This document shows positions 25,751-38,410 of a stretch of 64,000 nucleotides of DNA, one piece after another. The position numbers and the translations under genes are program-made. Source of the DNA: Argopecten irradians (taxonomy: Eukaryota; Mollusca; Bivalvia; Pectinida; Pectinidae); assembly GCF_041381155.1 (NCBI RefSeq), contig NC_091134.1, forward strand, positions 13,146,008 to 13,210,007, read 5' to 3'. Numbering within the stretch: the stretch's first letter is position 1; the number at the start of each line of letters is the position of its first letter. Below the pieces are notes generated by a model. That model was not told the origin of the DNA, did not search any database, and was given only the letters and a program-made list of their open reading frames with translations.

Positions 25751-26329
25751 CTCGATATTCGATATCCAGGGGTTACTATTACTGTCGTTATATCCAACCC
25801 TGAAATATGTCATAACAAATCTATAGGCATTTTAGGAGGACAATACGGACCAATTTCAGGCCTACACTGTATAGAGGCTTTCATTGAAAACATTGACGTG
25901 AATGATACGCTTTTTTTACATCAAAGGAACAAACTCTCCGTATCATATATTTTTGAGCATAAAACCTTCAGGTTTATTATGACCAAGCTAAGGGATGGAT
26001 AAAAACGTCAGTGAAAGTGATGAAATGATGAAATTTACTGGCACGAAAAAGTTTTACTTTACATAGTAATATGAATGGAAGTCTAACAAAGATCAATAAG
26101 TTTCGACAGCAAATGAGACAGGTAGTTTGATCATTTACAAACGAAATAAGTAACTTTACACTGTGGTTGACTGTGTGACTTTGAAAGTCGCTGTATCTGT
26201 AATCTTCACAAAGGCCGAAGCTGACCGGTGATGTGTCAGATTTGATCTCCTGAACTGTCTTCAGTTTTGCTATCACATATTCTAGGGGTGGATATGTCGA
26301 CAGTACCAGTAACACCTGAATTATCGAGG
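25751..26329. mobile_element. MITE with about 42-bp TIRs (copy 2)
   Basis: Left end CCAGGGGTTACTATTACTGT and right end AGGGGTGGATATGTCGACAG with CAGTAACACCTGAATTATCGAG are inverted copies. The internal sequence partly matches copy 1 (a GTGGTTGACTGTGTGACTTTG block). The long open frame across its left half is incidental. Confidence 0.75.
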
Positions 26330-29300
26330 GTGCTTTTCAACTGACAAAATATTCCTGATATGCATTTGTGTGTCGTTTGGCTCAATATTAAACAGCAATA
26401 TAGAACTCTGTTGTTTGTGTTTTAATTAACAATAATATGTATGAAATATTCAAAAAGATGCGTTTATTCATTTTTGTGCTTGTGACCTGATTTATAATTT
26501 GGTAACTTGATAATTCAGTTGGTACATATCATAGATTACTCTTAAAACGACAATGTGTGGATTTATACCAAATATTGAGAGCTAAGGCACGATTTGTTAC
26601 AATATATAAGAGTAACAAACTCGAAAAGTTTAAAATTATCCCCACATATTCAATATTATAAACTTTAGGTATTGGCATTGATTTCTTGCACTATATAAAT
26701 GATCATTTACTAGTAACATCGATTATATTTCAGTTCATTTCATTTTAAAATATTTTATTAAATCATTCGATTAAATAGGGATTTGGCAGGAGGCTATGTC
26801 TATATAAGCTCTCTTACTGTGGATACAAACATGTATATCTCAAAATCATATAATTACGAATATATGTAATTTTCCAGACAATACTGAAATTAAATATCTA
26901 TTTAGGATACACTTGTACGTTATACTATGATAACACTCCGATAATGAGCAGGTATAAAACAGCATTAAATATTACTTACCATAACTTTATTCATCCAAAG
27001 GGAAAATCAAAAACAAGTTTATGAACAACATACAAAGAGTATGCACACAGGCTGTGATCAGGGATTTATTTATATTTCAATATTTTAGATGCGCACACAA
27101 AACACTACAGCTTCTTCTTTATCTCCGTTTTCTTTATTCGTCTCCGTTACAAAAGAGTTCCAAACATATCGTAATAAATGCCGCATGGGACAATTTAGTA
27201 GGTCAATTAGTGACAGGAAGCAAACAACCACTTTTAACATCTTCATCCATTCCATATACACAACACACCATCAGTAATACGAATTTGGTATTTTTCCAGA
27301 AATCACTACTTTTATTAACAAAACTGGAAGAAAACACCTGTAAGAACGACGGAAAGAGGGAACGGTGTCTACAATCAGAATGCCATACAAAAACAAGATT
27401 CCTGTGTGTCAGATTGGTTAGGTCTCCTTTCAATGAATCAAGAATGCTACCGCATAAAATTGGGACTATATAGTAGAGTATAAATAAAACTAATGAACAA
27501 AACCCATGCTTCAATAAATGTTTAATAAGTATTTAAAAAACTACAGTCTTGACATTGAAAATATAAATAAACAAGTAAAATATACTAGAAAGTTATCAAT
27601 CATAAGATCTTACCAAACATTAATGAGTCGGTTCCGTAATGGTACTTTGTATCATATCGTTATGTGTAGACATGCTGTATTAAAAGGCCAGATAATATAC
27701 AAAATTTGTAAAACGCTTTTTCAAAGGGAATATGATCTAAATCTGTTATTTCAAATTGACGAAGCTATAGGCATATTTCCTACAAGACTTGTAGGGAACG
27801 TCTTTATTTGGAACACGGAAACGCTTGTAAGCACCGTGTCTAGTTCTTTTTTTTTATTAAAATTACTGTTATCACAAAGGTAATTCTATTTTCGTCATTT
27901 TGCATAAAGAAATAAAGATTGTAAATTAAGGAAAAACACAATGTCATGACTGTTTCCTTTATAAATAAGACTAAAACGATTTCTGTCTGAACAAAAATTC
28001 CGAAGTTATAAAGCTAAACACATGCGGGATAACACCAGGATTCCCTTATGTTTCAAAGACAATTCGAGAAAATAACTCTGTCTGGGAAGACAATTCTAGA
28101 TGTATCCCTCCACAGAAGGTTATAGTTAGTTCATTATACAAAACGATGGTAAAATAAAACTATTGATCTGTTATATTCAACACTCTGTACGGCATATTCT
28201 TATGATTCCTCTTTTTGTTAAGTATGGCAGATTTGTCGTAAAAAAACAATATACATATTTGCTATTTTGACGGAAGTACCAAACGACGTCCACTTCCGAT
28301 CACGTGCGGAACTTCGAATGGGTTATATCCTCTCACCTTCCAATATTATGCAATAAAGTTTAATCAATTAAATAAGAATCCTAATCTCAATTCTAACTCG
28401 TATAAGTTAATCTTGTAAACATACTTCAACACATACTATCCATGTTTGCCAGATTTGTCCAATTGACAGAAATATGTAGCAGTTCGTGTCATCTATCCAA
28501 AACGGTGCGTGTTTATTAAAAAGTTTACGAAATAAAAAGAATTAACAAAGAACATGATGTTTTCTGCCATAAAGGTTAAATGTGAAATTGAATGCAGACG
28601 ATAACATTTAGACACTATCACATTAACAGCGATAGGTTCGTGTATACTACCAATTCTTCTACGAGCAAAATCGCTCCAATTCAAAACTTTTCGAATGTTA
28701 CAGAAAAGTACAGAGCGTTGCTACACAACTATGGTATCAGTTTGTCTAGAATTCTGTATGACATATTTTTTACTTCATCAGGGTATGAAAGAAATTTTGT
28801 TTGCAAACTGTGTGAATCCGCGTAGCGGTTTCTCACAAAAGTAATAAGGTAATATAGTTTTATTCTCCATTTGTTTGCTTTTATACTTTCACTAACTAAA
28901 GTTAATCTAAAATCTGACAGACAACACAGATAAGTAACATTAGTAATGTACACAGTTTTATCACTAAACAATCAATATTTATTAACGGATGACATTTCTC
29001 TCTTTTTATATACATATGTATAAAATATCTCTATCAAAATCTCAAAAAAAATTCAAAATTAAAAAAAAAACATCCTAAATCCAACATCAAGAATCAATTA
29101 TAATTTTTTATTAGTTTACTTTCAAATATTCTATCATATGTGATGCCATGATATAAGCCATTAAGATCATGGACAACATGTACTATACTGATGAGGACAT
29201 TTCAAAAATACATATATCCAGTCTAGAGATTTATTTTATCAGTTCCTATCTTTTTTAAAGCAAGGTTGATAAAACTGTAACCGAACACGATAAACAAGTG

Positions 29301-29636
29301 TCAAAAATTTCTAGTTCCAGATGATACATTTCGGTAAAACTTCTTTCTATCAGGCATAACTAAAGATTATTTATACGGAAATATTTTTTTCTATAAAAAT
29401 ATGAATGATAATCATCTTAAGGTCATTGACATGCAAAAATCTCCATATGAAATAAACTGTACGGCCGATCTTCGATTACTGGAATTTTTTATAAACATGA
29501 TATCTTAAGACTATCTAAGAACATATTCTATATATCGAAGTACGTACACACATAATTCAATTAACATCGATATAAAGATAACGTGTCATTTTAACATATA
29601 TTGACATAAAAAGGTTGACAATGATATAAAGCCTAT

Positions 29637-29647
29637 TTTATTTTATT
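29637..29647 (-). terminator. Poly(A) signals of scramblase C
   Basis: Two overlapping AATAAA hexamers on the minus strand (29647-29642 and 29642-29637), about 42-52 bases after the stop codon of gene C. This implies a very short 3' UTR. Confidence 0.55.
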
Positions 29648-29688
29648 TTTCGATCTGCGTGGGCCGTAACATCGTCATACAGATGTTT

Positions 29689-32600
29689 TTAACCTCCTCC
29701 GCCACCGTCGTTTCTCTCGAAGATCAAATAATCCTGAAAGAAAATTGACATTAGGATTTTTTCTTTTGGTAATAGTACTGATAATTTCTAATTGAACTCC
29801 ATTTGTTATTGTGATACGATTATATCATTCTATGTAATAAGATTACAATAGTAACACAAGCATAGCGCAGGCCAACACATAACATAATGACAGTAAAAGA
29901 AAATTTAGTTTGTTATTTGAATCGTGAACAAATAAATCTTTATGAAGATTATGTTCTGCGAATAGTTTCAAAAGGTTTCTAAATATAAATGTCGTGATGC
30001 AGAACATAACATTTTCTACCAGTAATCATAAAGAGTATTTGACAACTGTCAGAACAAGTATGACGAAGATTTATGAAATAAAATTAAACAGAAATGAGTA
30101 TATATTCACCAAGACAAAGACAGATCCGAATATGGAGAGTTTTCTCTGGACATCCATGCCGGGAGGATCTAGAAATAATAATATTAAGAAGAAAAACGTT
30201 GGTCGGGTTTTCTTTATAATTACACATGGATATATTTGTGATGTTTCTCAAATTCAGAGAACAGAGCATTTCAATTTCAATCTTATTTGTATATCTTCCT
30301 GTTTATGTCATTCTATCATGGTACTCATCTAAGTGATGAAAATAAATACCAAAATACTGTTTGCAAGTCCTTCAAATGATCCCAATGTACTTACAATGGC
30401 AACCAAACGTGTTGGCATAGGTACAACACCCTCTACCAATCCCATCCCAAATCTTCGTCACTTTGGCGTTTGCATCAGAACCACCAGGGTTGGTCAGCTA
30501 ATTTTAAAAATCAGATACTTAATAATCAGGATTTTAGTTTTTACCTAATAGATTTTTCCATTTTACTATCTACAAAATATTTAATACCAAGACGAAACGT
30601 CCAAGACTCATTTATCTGACATGGAGGAATTTACTTATTGTCTTAAATCATATGGAATAGGTTAGTTGTTTAATTCATTGGTGATAATTCGTTGCAATGT
30701 ATAAAATGCTATATCAGATCTTGAAAATAACATTAGATGCAAAAAATACATGTAGATAATTTTGATTCCCCGCGAAAAACAAGAACAAAATAGCGTTTGT
30801 GCTTGTCATTTATGAACACATACCGGGTACTCTAAATCGTCCGTACATCCGGGTCCTTGGCAAGGAATACAGGGTCCATTTATTTCATACATTTGTTGCC
30901 CAGATCCATCGAACACATGAAATTTCGGGAAACAGCAATAATACCTTATGATAGAAATTAACATGATATTAAAATATGATAGGAAAAAGGAACAAATACG
31001 CGCAGTCGTGTCCCGACAGCGTCAAATAGAATTACGAATAACATAAAAACCGTCAGTGTCAATAATATGTAATAGTCTAAGAGTGGTGATAATGGAATTC
31101 ATCTTACCCGAAACTTTCAGTGTATATCCGTGACGAATAGTAGCCATCCTTAAATTTTCCCTACTTGCTACAAAAACCTCAATTACTAAACTTTTATTTA
31201 ATGCAAGAACGTAGCTACATGTTACATTTTTATTTCGCCAAAAAGAAGATTGTGTTTATTTATTTTATACGTGTAATCTTGTAACTAGTTCTGTAAGGGA
31301 ATTAAGATATATTTTGCTCAAATATATTTGATATATACACCACCACTTACATTTGGCGCGAACGCGAAATGTTATGACCTACAGGACTATCCGTGAACAT
31401 TTCAATGGCGCAACAGTCGGCACTAGCACAACAACTTCCGCCCGCGCAGCATTTGAAGTCTTTCCGGACTTGTGCAATCTCCTGAAACCGGAAGATCAAT
31501 ATTGGTAGAAAATGAGTTTGCTTTGAGAGTATAATATTATAAATGGTTGCTTTTCTCTTTGAATTTAAGAACTGACAGCCCTGACTGAGTATATATCATA
31601 TACTGGAAAGAAGCAATAATTGCATTATAACAGTTATATAGCAGCCACTCATATAACGTTTGCTTTGGTGTAAGAAGTTCCTTTTGCATCTCTCAATATC
31701 ATATATAGCTATCCCATAATTATATCCTACCTGACCCGACATATCTGTGACGTGGAGCACGAGACCTCTTTGTACCGGCATGCAACATTGTCTCTCACAC
31801 GTATCAGATTCTGCAAAAAACACGAGTAAAACATGCAAAGATTTTCTCCTATATTCTGACCCCAGTAAGAGGAAACTTTTTTGATGGACTACAATTGTAA
31901 TTGGAAACTGGTTGTCCCTCATCTTTTGGTGTGGTAATCAGTCGATATGGTATCAATACAAAATGTTGATTCAGCAGTGTTCATATTCAGAATATAATAA
32001 AGTAAATCACCCTACTATTTATCTATGTTTGTGTTGTTTGCAATACAGATTTGCTTTCACAATCAACATGCAATCGAAGTTAGTTTTGACGGGGAAAAGG
32101 TTATTTTTGTTTCCTATTTAGCAAAATTTCTATCATTACCTTCTTGGACCCTCATGAACGCTCGATCATTTTCGTCACACACTTCATATCGGTTTGCCAC
32201 CTCCCATGGAGTCAGCACTGAAATGTTCAGCATATTTTTTACTCAATTTATATTCTAGTTGATTTAATGTATATCATGCATTTACTTTCATGAGAGTATA
32301 CCTTATAGAATTGGTCCACTAACTGCAAACCAAATGAGTTTCATATGCAATCACGTTTAGCGTATTTAGTATTAAACATTCATTTTCTAAGTCTGTCAGT
32401 AACTTGTTCTATATTTAAAACAATGATAGATATTCGGATATTCAGGTTATTGCTCGGAAGTTTAATCTGAAAATCGTATACAATATTTACCTTTCACAAA
32501 GTAAGTTTCTATTAAGCGGACAAAAACAATGCTTAGAAATATTGCTTCATGTGTGAAAAAAATATCTCATTCAATATAATAAATCCATATAATATTTTTT

Positions 32601-33262
32601 CTTCATTTTTTAACAATATTTTACACAAATGAAACACGTATGTGCTATAAAGAGTATTAAAAAACATTTTCAGAAGCATATTGTGAACTTAATACATAAA
32701 AGTCACACTACGACCACTTATACATACATTCCGCTATGTCAACCTTCTGCCGGATCTTAATGAAGTTCAAACTTGCCAAATACTCCAACGCCCCCGTAGC
32801 TCCCATGGGATTTTGACTAAAACCTATAAGGTAAGTTTCCAATAAGGAGACTGTAAGATATATGTATTTAAAACAAAGACAATTAATTTGTTTTTGTGTA
32901 AATGTCCGATCAGGTGTGTCATTACTTTACGTGTGAATCAATTAAATTTTATCATTTTGTTCATCTAAGAGTAGAGGGATTGGAGGTAAAAATGTTGTAT
33001 ATGAAATTTTTACAAAATAGGGTCGGTATTTGGATTTGTCAAAATAAGGTAATACAATGTACACGTAATTAAAAGAGGCGGCTTTTAACATGAATCTTCT
33101 AATTTGAGCAATTTCGTTGCGGTCTACCAATTACGAAATCATTCAACTTTATTTTTATATTAAGGACAAGAATAGATTGGAGATTAGAAAGCATCGCTAA
33201 GACATTATTCAAATAAATAGAAAATACGTGCCAACTGGTTGCTGCTTCACAACTCCGGCCAT
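29689..33262 (-). CDS. Phospholipid scramblase C (9 coding exons, 246 aa)
   Basis: Complete PLSCR-family gene. Exons in transcript order: 33262-33228 (exon begins 33286), 32816-32728, 32217-32140, 31810-31731, 31481-31351, 30944-30824, 30497-30395, 30168-30110, 29733-29689; GT-AG throughout, 741 bases with stop. The protein starts MAGVVKQQPVG, then ALEYLASLNFIKIRQ, LTPWEVANRYEVCDENDRAF, RGLVLHVTDMSGQEIAQVRK, the Cys-rich CCASADCCAIEMF, VFDGSGQQMYEINGP, KVTKIWDGIGRGCC, PPGMDVQRKLSIFGSVFVL (membrane segment) and a short Gly tail. Intron positions and phases match genes A and B exactly, so the three share one ancestral gene, but C has an extra coding first exon and a much shorter C-terminal tail than B. 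Likely role: membrane lipid scrambling or a related membrane/nuclear function (family knowledge). It converges tail-to-tail with gene B. Confidence 0.9.
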
Positions 33263-33286
33263 CTTGGCCCTTTGTCAGCCAGAAAT

Positions 33287-36200
33287 CTGAAAACATAAAA
33301 TACATGTACATAAGCATTGAAAATAATCTTAGATGTGCATTAACTTAGTCCAGGTATGGTGATTTCAGAGCGTGCCAGGTTTGTGAGTTTGGGGTAAAGC
33401 CGGAGTAACCAGAAATAAACCACCGTTTGAGGTCATTACCTATATTACTGTATATTGTAATGACTACTTGCCAATAGATAATTGAACCGATCTTTGCTGG
33501 ATACTTTACACTGATAGTGGATAGCATAAAACGTGCCCTCGGTTTGGTGTTTAGTTACCAGACGGTCCGAAGCCAAGGTTGGGAAAGGGAGACGGGGTGA
33601 AATATCTTAAATGTCTCAAATAGAAATTAAATAGTGATCTAAATCTTGACTTTAAACAACCAACCAACTAGTTTGTGATATTTCCGCTAAACAATTTAAC
33701 GAACTATGAACGACATTTAAAGTCTTGTGTATTAAAATGTACATTTGTAATCGATGGCGCTTATCAGGTAATCGATGGCGCTTGATATCTCTGTGTACAC
33801 ATCATTAACGTACCATGCTCGAACGGCGTAATGACCAACTTGTTCGTAGTGCTGAGAAGGGTTCGGAGTTGGTATATATATATATATATATATTGTTATA
33901 ATTGTTTTACGCACATAATGGGAATATAAGAAGAGATACGACAATCGATGGCATGCTCTTAAACATTCAATCGAAATGACAAAATAATGTATGTTGTCAG
34001 ACTGCTGTTTATAATATAAAGTAAATAATTACTTCAAGATCATTTCGTATATTGATATAAACCAGACAAGCCTGTTTTCAAAAGTATCAGTATACATATA
34101 AAACGCTTCGCCTCGCAATCAATATGTGGAAACAATTTCGAAATACCACATCACGTATTGATGACGTGACTGCTCAACTAACGTAAATGAACTTGTTATG
34201 CCATGTTTTTTTGTGTATTTATTTTATTAATAGAATATCCTATTGTGAAAAGAAAAGTATATTGTTAGTTTCATAACACAAGGTTATTTGATAATACCAT
34301 TACAATGTGTTAGTACTATCTTTAAATATCGCTTAGTAAATCATGCCCATTGTTGCTTCTTAATCCTGATTTCACTGTGAATGGCGATACCCACAACTCT
34401 ATCAAAAAACATGTAAGCTTGTAATCGTCTATGAAATGTAGGAAGTGGTAACCTACACCATTTTTTCGACGAATTGAAAATATGCGTATAATTCAACGGA
34501 TCACATAACATTATATAGACCTATATTGAGTCATACGTTTTGATCGTTATTAATATTATCCTGCTGTATTGTAGTGAAAAAAAAGTGGAATACCGTTACA
34601 AAATCAAATATGTTGCGATTGAGTGAGTTTTGACTGATGTAAATGTGTTCCCTAAAGATAAATTAGATCTACATGATTTCATGGTAAGGATACCATTGAC
34701 CTGCTACCACATTGACATAATGTTTTTTTTTCTCGACTGAGAAATTGCTTAATATTATATGACTCGAATGTAACTCCTTAAACTTTCACCTGGACAGAAA
34801 GAATCCTGATAATTGGCCGCTATGTCCGTCCATTGCGGATAATTTTGAAATGTAATTTTGTAATTCAGAAATTGTACTGCCTCCCGCTAACTGTTCTCAT
34901 CTCACTTGACATGTCAAGTTAGTGTTTAATTGTTATTGTTTCTTAATAAAACTTTTATTTGCATGACCGAAATGTTGAAATGGTTTTAGTCGCTGAAATG
35001 TTTATTTTTACAAAAAGTAATAACTGATCAGTAGTGTAGCGTTTATCTTTTATTTATCTATTCCAACCATTCACTCGGAACTCTGGAATAACCATTACGT
35101 ATCACAAACATTTTTACTATTTCCTCATTTCCTTTCAGTATTATTATATTACTTTTATTATTATCCTGCAATAATTAAAGTTATAGCCTATATGAAAAGA
35201 CTACTCATGCATTGACGCTTTGGTGTAATATCCGTTGAGAAGGATTATGTATAGGTAAACTAAAACCTACTTCCATATCATCACATTCATGTTAAATTTT
35301 CATGTATTCTACATGTCTCTATTTTTATGAATACAATTTATGTAATTTAAACAAAGGATGAAACTTTTCTTTCATGTCATAGCTCTTGTCTTGAACATTT
35401 GCCAAATACTATATATAGTGCCGAGTATCACGCAAAGAACCTATTTACGGTCTCATCCGATTAAGATTTGTTGTGCGATTATCAGAATATGGTTTGATCC
35501 AACAATGCTTGAAGCATATACCTGTCGTGAAATGATCCTAAGATTCTAATTCAGTCTCTTATATGTTGTGATATATATGAACAAATCTGGTTGGATGAGA
35601 ACGTAACATTCGACAGCTCGGGGAACGAAAGCCGAATATCATAAAACATTTACCAGTTTCCCATTGCAATTTGTTTACCATAATAGCACACAGGTATACT
35701 GTGCAGACGATCGATACACGCGTAATGGACTTGGTCAAACCAAACGACAGTCTCTAAAGCTGGTATTGACAAATAATCCCTTGTTGTGAACGATATAATC
35801 TCCAGGTATATCGACATTTTGTATAGAATTATATACACTGGTGACCTAGGTGTTGTCTGACGTCAAACATTCGATAGATATATATGGCTTGCATCTATCA
35901 AAGTAAATTTCAATCAACCTCTAGAAAATGATAGTTAATGACCTGAAAATGGCTGCTGTTCTCAATATATAGGAAACACGAAGCGTTTGAGGAATTGGGT
36001 CACATATCAATAATATTTATAGCAACAACAGATCATGAACTTAACTAAAGCTATCCTAGCTGTGGTTATTTTTTTTGTTTCTATAGAAAACTGATTGATA
36101 ATATTTTACAAGTCTACGGCCACATTATATCATCCCTTCTGATAACCGTATCACTCCATGTACCAGGTGAACTCAAGCGCATATATATAATTACTTACCT

Positions 36201-36358
36201 GTCCATAGAGCATATACATATATACATTAAATGATTGGAAGTTCATACAAACAATAGATAAAGATGTGATTCAGGTCACCAGAAATCCATTTCACCTGAT
36301 GTATTACTGTTTCCAAGATGGCAGCAGCTATACCAATGAAGATAAAAGCTATGCTTAC
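33287..36358 (-). other. Leader intron of scramblase C
   Basis: No coding signal seen. It contains a repeat fragment at about 33345-33500, a short TA run at 33873-33893, and a duplicated 17-base motif (TAATCGATGGCGCTT plus flanks) at 33748-33785. The remainder is unremarkable AT-rich DNA. Confidence 0.5.
33345..33500 (+). repeat. Dispersed repeat fragment, SINE-like
   Basis: Contains GCGTGCCAGG and AAAGCCGGAGTAACCAGAAA followed by AACCACCG. An apparent relative lies on the minus strand at about 54,190-54,350 (GACGTGTCATG, GGAGGCGAAGAAAACC). I recognise the style from mollusc genomes, but the class is inference; no tRNA-like head was confirmed. Confidence 0.4.
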
Positions 36359-36400
36359 CCTCACTAAACAGTAATATGCAGCAGTTCACCTCCGGCCACA
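36359..36400 (-). other. Scramblase C noncoding leader exon
   Basis: The minus strand reads a block including ACGGGTGGA and ending GTGAGG before the donor GTAAGC at 36358. The motif CGGGTGG is shared with the leader exons of genes A and B, and the block lies just downstream of a matching TATA box. It would splice to the acceptor at 33286/33287. Exact limits, especially the 5' end, are inferred. Confidence 0.45.
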
Positions 36401-36424
36401 ATCCACCCGTTCAGTGTTAACAGG

Positions 36425-36434
36425 CTATTTATAA
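36425..36434 (-). promoter_or_regulatory. TATA box of scramblase C
   Basis: TTATAAATAG followed by CCTGT on the minus strand. Genes A and B have CTATAAATAG followed by CCCTGT, so the core promoter is conserved across all three paralogues although the surrounding DNA is not. Confidence 0.55.
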
Positions 36435-37738
36435 CGTCCAAGTAGGACTGTTTCACAATGCAATTGATACCTGGGCATGAGGGCTATACATGTATAATAA
36501 ACATAAGAGGGGCACCAACGGGGTTAGCAGAGGTGAACATTTTAGAAAATAAATTATTAGCACTCATGTATGTATTATTCTATATGAATACTAGAACCGT
36601 GTATTCTATTCAATCTTTCAGTTTTGTTATACATGTATACCCGATATATACCCCATTTCAGCTTACTTTAAATTAAGCAAATATCGTCTCAATTACACCC
36701 TCATTTCATTATCTGTACAAAATTGAAATTGCGCAATACTCATTAAAAAACTAAACTACATAATAAAATATTGAGCAACATTCAGTTCGTACATTTTCAG
36801 ATATAATTCATATGCTATATATGTCTTTTGTTTTATGCTCATAGTTATGTTCATGATAGAAGCAGAGAGAAAAACTTAATGTCACATTTTCTCCAACAAA
36901 TAACGAAATTAGTTTCATTTGTTGCAAATAAATGTTTCCGGATGTGAATCATCGTAAGGTTTTAATCGCGTCACTTTTTGTCGGTAATGAACCTCAATCA
37001 CTGGTTGTGTCAATTCCGTTTATAATTCTGAATACTTGTAAAGCATCAGAACCAAGCTTTTCAAAAAGTGATAAGCTTATCCAGTTGATTGGTGAAATTT
37101 TCAATTATTATTTGTTGCAAAATCTGTGATTATGTCTGCTCTAAAATGTGCATGAATATATATAATGGAATAACTCATAATTTCCTAACATTTTGTTAGG
37201 TTTGGTGGTCAAGAAATTATTTTATTTTGATTTGAAAATTGCCGTTAAATTTAGACTAGCTTAATGATCTTTTGAATAACTGGGTCCTAGGTCTTTTGTG
37301 TCTCTATGTATAGTAATCTGCGTTGACGTAATCGTTTGGAATAGGGCAAGTCAAAAGATCCTTCACGAGGTTGGTGGTTTCGTCGAATATATTTCAGTCG
37401 CTGAATATCCTTCCGCAGCAGTGTAACATATTCAGAGATGTGGTAATACAGAAGCTGATAACTTAAAGGTCCTAGAAACTATAGACCTTATGATAAGGCT
37501 TTAATTTCCTATCAGCAGCCAAGATATTTTTTTTAATTTCTTTCATACCCCGATGAAGTTAAAAATAGTAATATCAATGCTTAAATAATTACATTTAGAT
37601 ACTATGGTGGCAAGGGAAGGACATATAAAATTTTAAAAAAATGTGTCCAAACGCAATGATTACTTCAGGTGATATAGTATATTGTTACAATATCATTATA
37701 TATATTTAGTTAATACATTCATTGAAGTCTATGGGGGT

Positions 37739-37925
37739 ATTCCGAATTTGCATATTACAGAGATATCTGCACTTGCGGGTAGGCATTGATTGTGACGTCA
37801 TGTGTTTGTGAGCGTAACGTGATATGTTTCAGAGAAAACGACGTGAATTGCGCTCACAAAATAATGACGTAACAATCGATAACTACCCGCAAGGGAGCTA
37901 ACTCTGTAATATGCAAAGACGGAAT
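37739..37925. mobile_element. 187-bp hairpin MITE, copy 1
   Basis: Nearly a perfect palindrome: TTTGCATATTACAGAG at the left, CTCTGTAATATGCAAAG at the right, with CTTGCGGGTAGG / CTACCCGCAAGG and TGACGTCAT / ATGACGTAAC pairing inside. An intact second copy is at 62,332-62,515 and a fragment at about 60,832-60,950. Confidence 0.8.
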
Positions 37926-38109
37926 AACTGATACCAACGTCGTGACCATTATGACGTCACTAATGAGACATGGCAACGTCAACTGATCACCATCAAAATG
38001 GCTGTTCCATTTTGTGGAGTATGTCGTCGATGTTAAAAGGGTTTTCTGGTCTAATTTGAGCAATGTAATTGCAGACCCCTCTAAATGAGTTCATAATGTT
38101 AATATAAGC

Positions 38110-38410
38110 ATATATTTTTAGTTTGTACTGACATGTACTCAATAACCATGCTTTCTAGTATTATCATGATCAGTGTATAATGATAGCACAACACGCGTGG
38201 CGATTCTGTTGTTACGTGAATAGCCAATGGCGTAGCATTGCGGTGGGAAATGTGGGCTCATGACCTCACTTTTGGTGGGAAGATATGAATGACTCAAATA
38301 CAACCAGCTGTTCAATCAAATTCGTTGAAGATGACAAGAGAGGGTTACATTATTTACACTTGCTCCATTATCATTATACCCCCATGACGTCAACAAAATA
38401 AAGATCTATT
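38110..38410. repeat. 300-bp repeat family, copy 1
   Basis: Inverted match to 41,950-42,280: shared blocks include AGTATTATCATGATCAGTGT, CGCGTGGCGATTCTGTTGTT and CATTATACCC. A third copy was not noticed. The class is unknown. Confidence 0.6.

Larger units (their letters stand above)
21010..29632. other. Intergenic region between scramblases B and C
   Basis: Apart from the MITE copies listed separately, I see no supported gene. 24,690-24,940 is GC-richer and promoter-like but leads to no exon I can recognise. 25,115-25,165 has a directly repeated GGCGGTTTTTGGGTC. 28,750-28,830 matches, in part and inverted, a block at about 57,000-57,110, so it is a dispersed repeat fragment. 26,400-28,700 and 28,850-29,630 hold nothing I can name. 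Confidence 0.5.

Noticed and set aside
25580-26002. 140-aa open frame on the plus strand
   Set aside because: Its second half is MITE copy 2 (25751-26329) and no family is recognisable; treated as repeat sequence.
27021-27514. Overlapping open frames of 150 aa (plus) and 103 aa (minus), the latter with a signal-peptide-like start
   Set aside because: No conserved motif, no splice or promoter context, and both strands are open at once in AT-rich DNA, which argues for chance.
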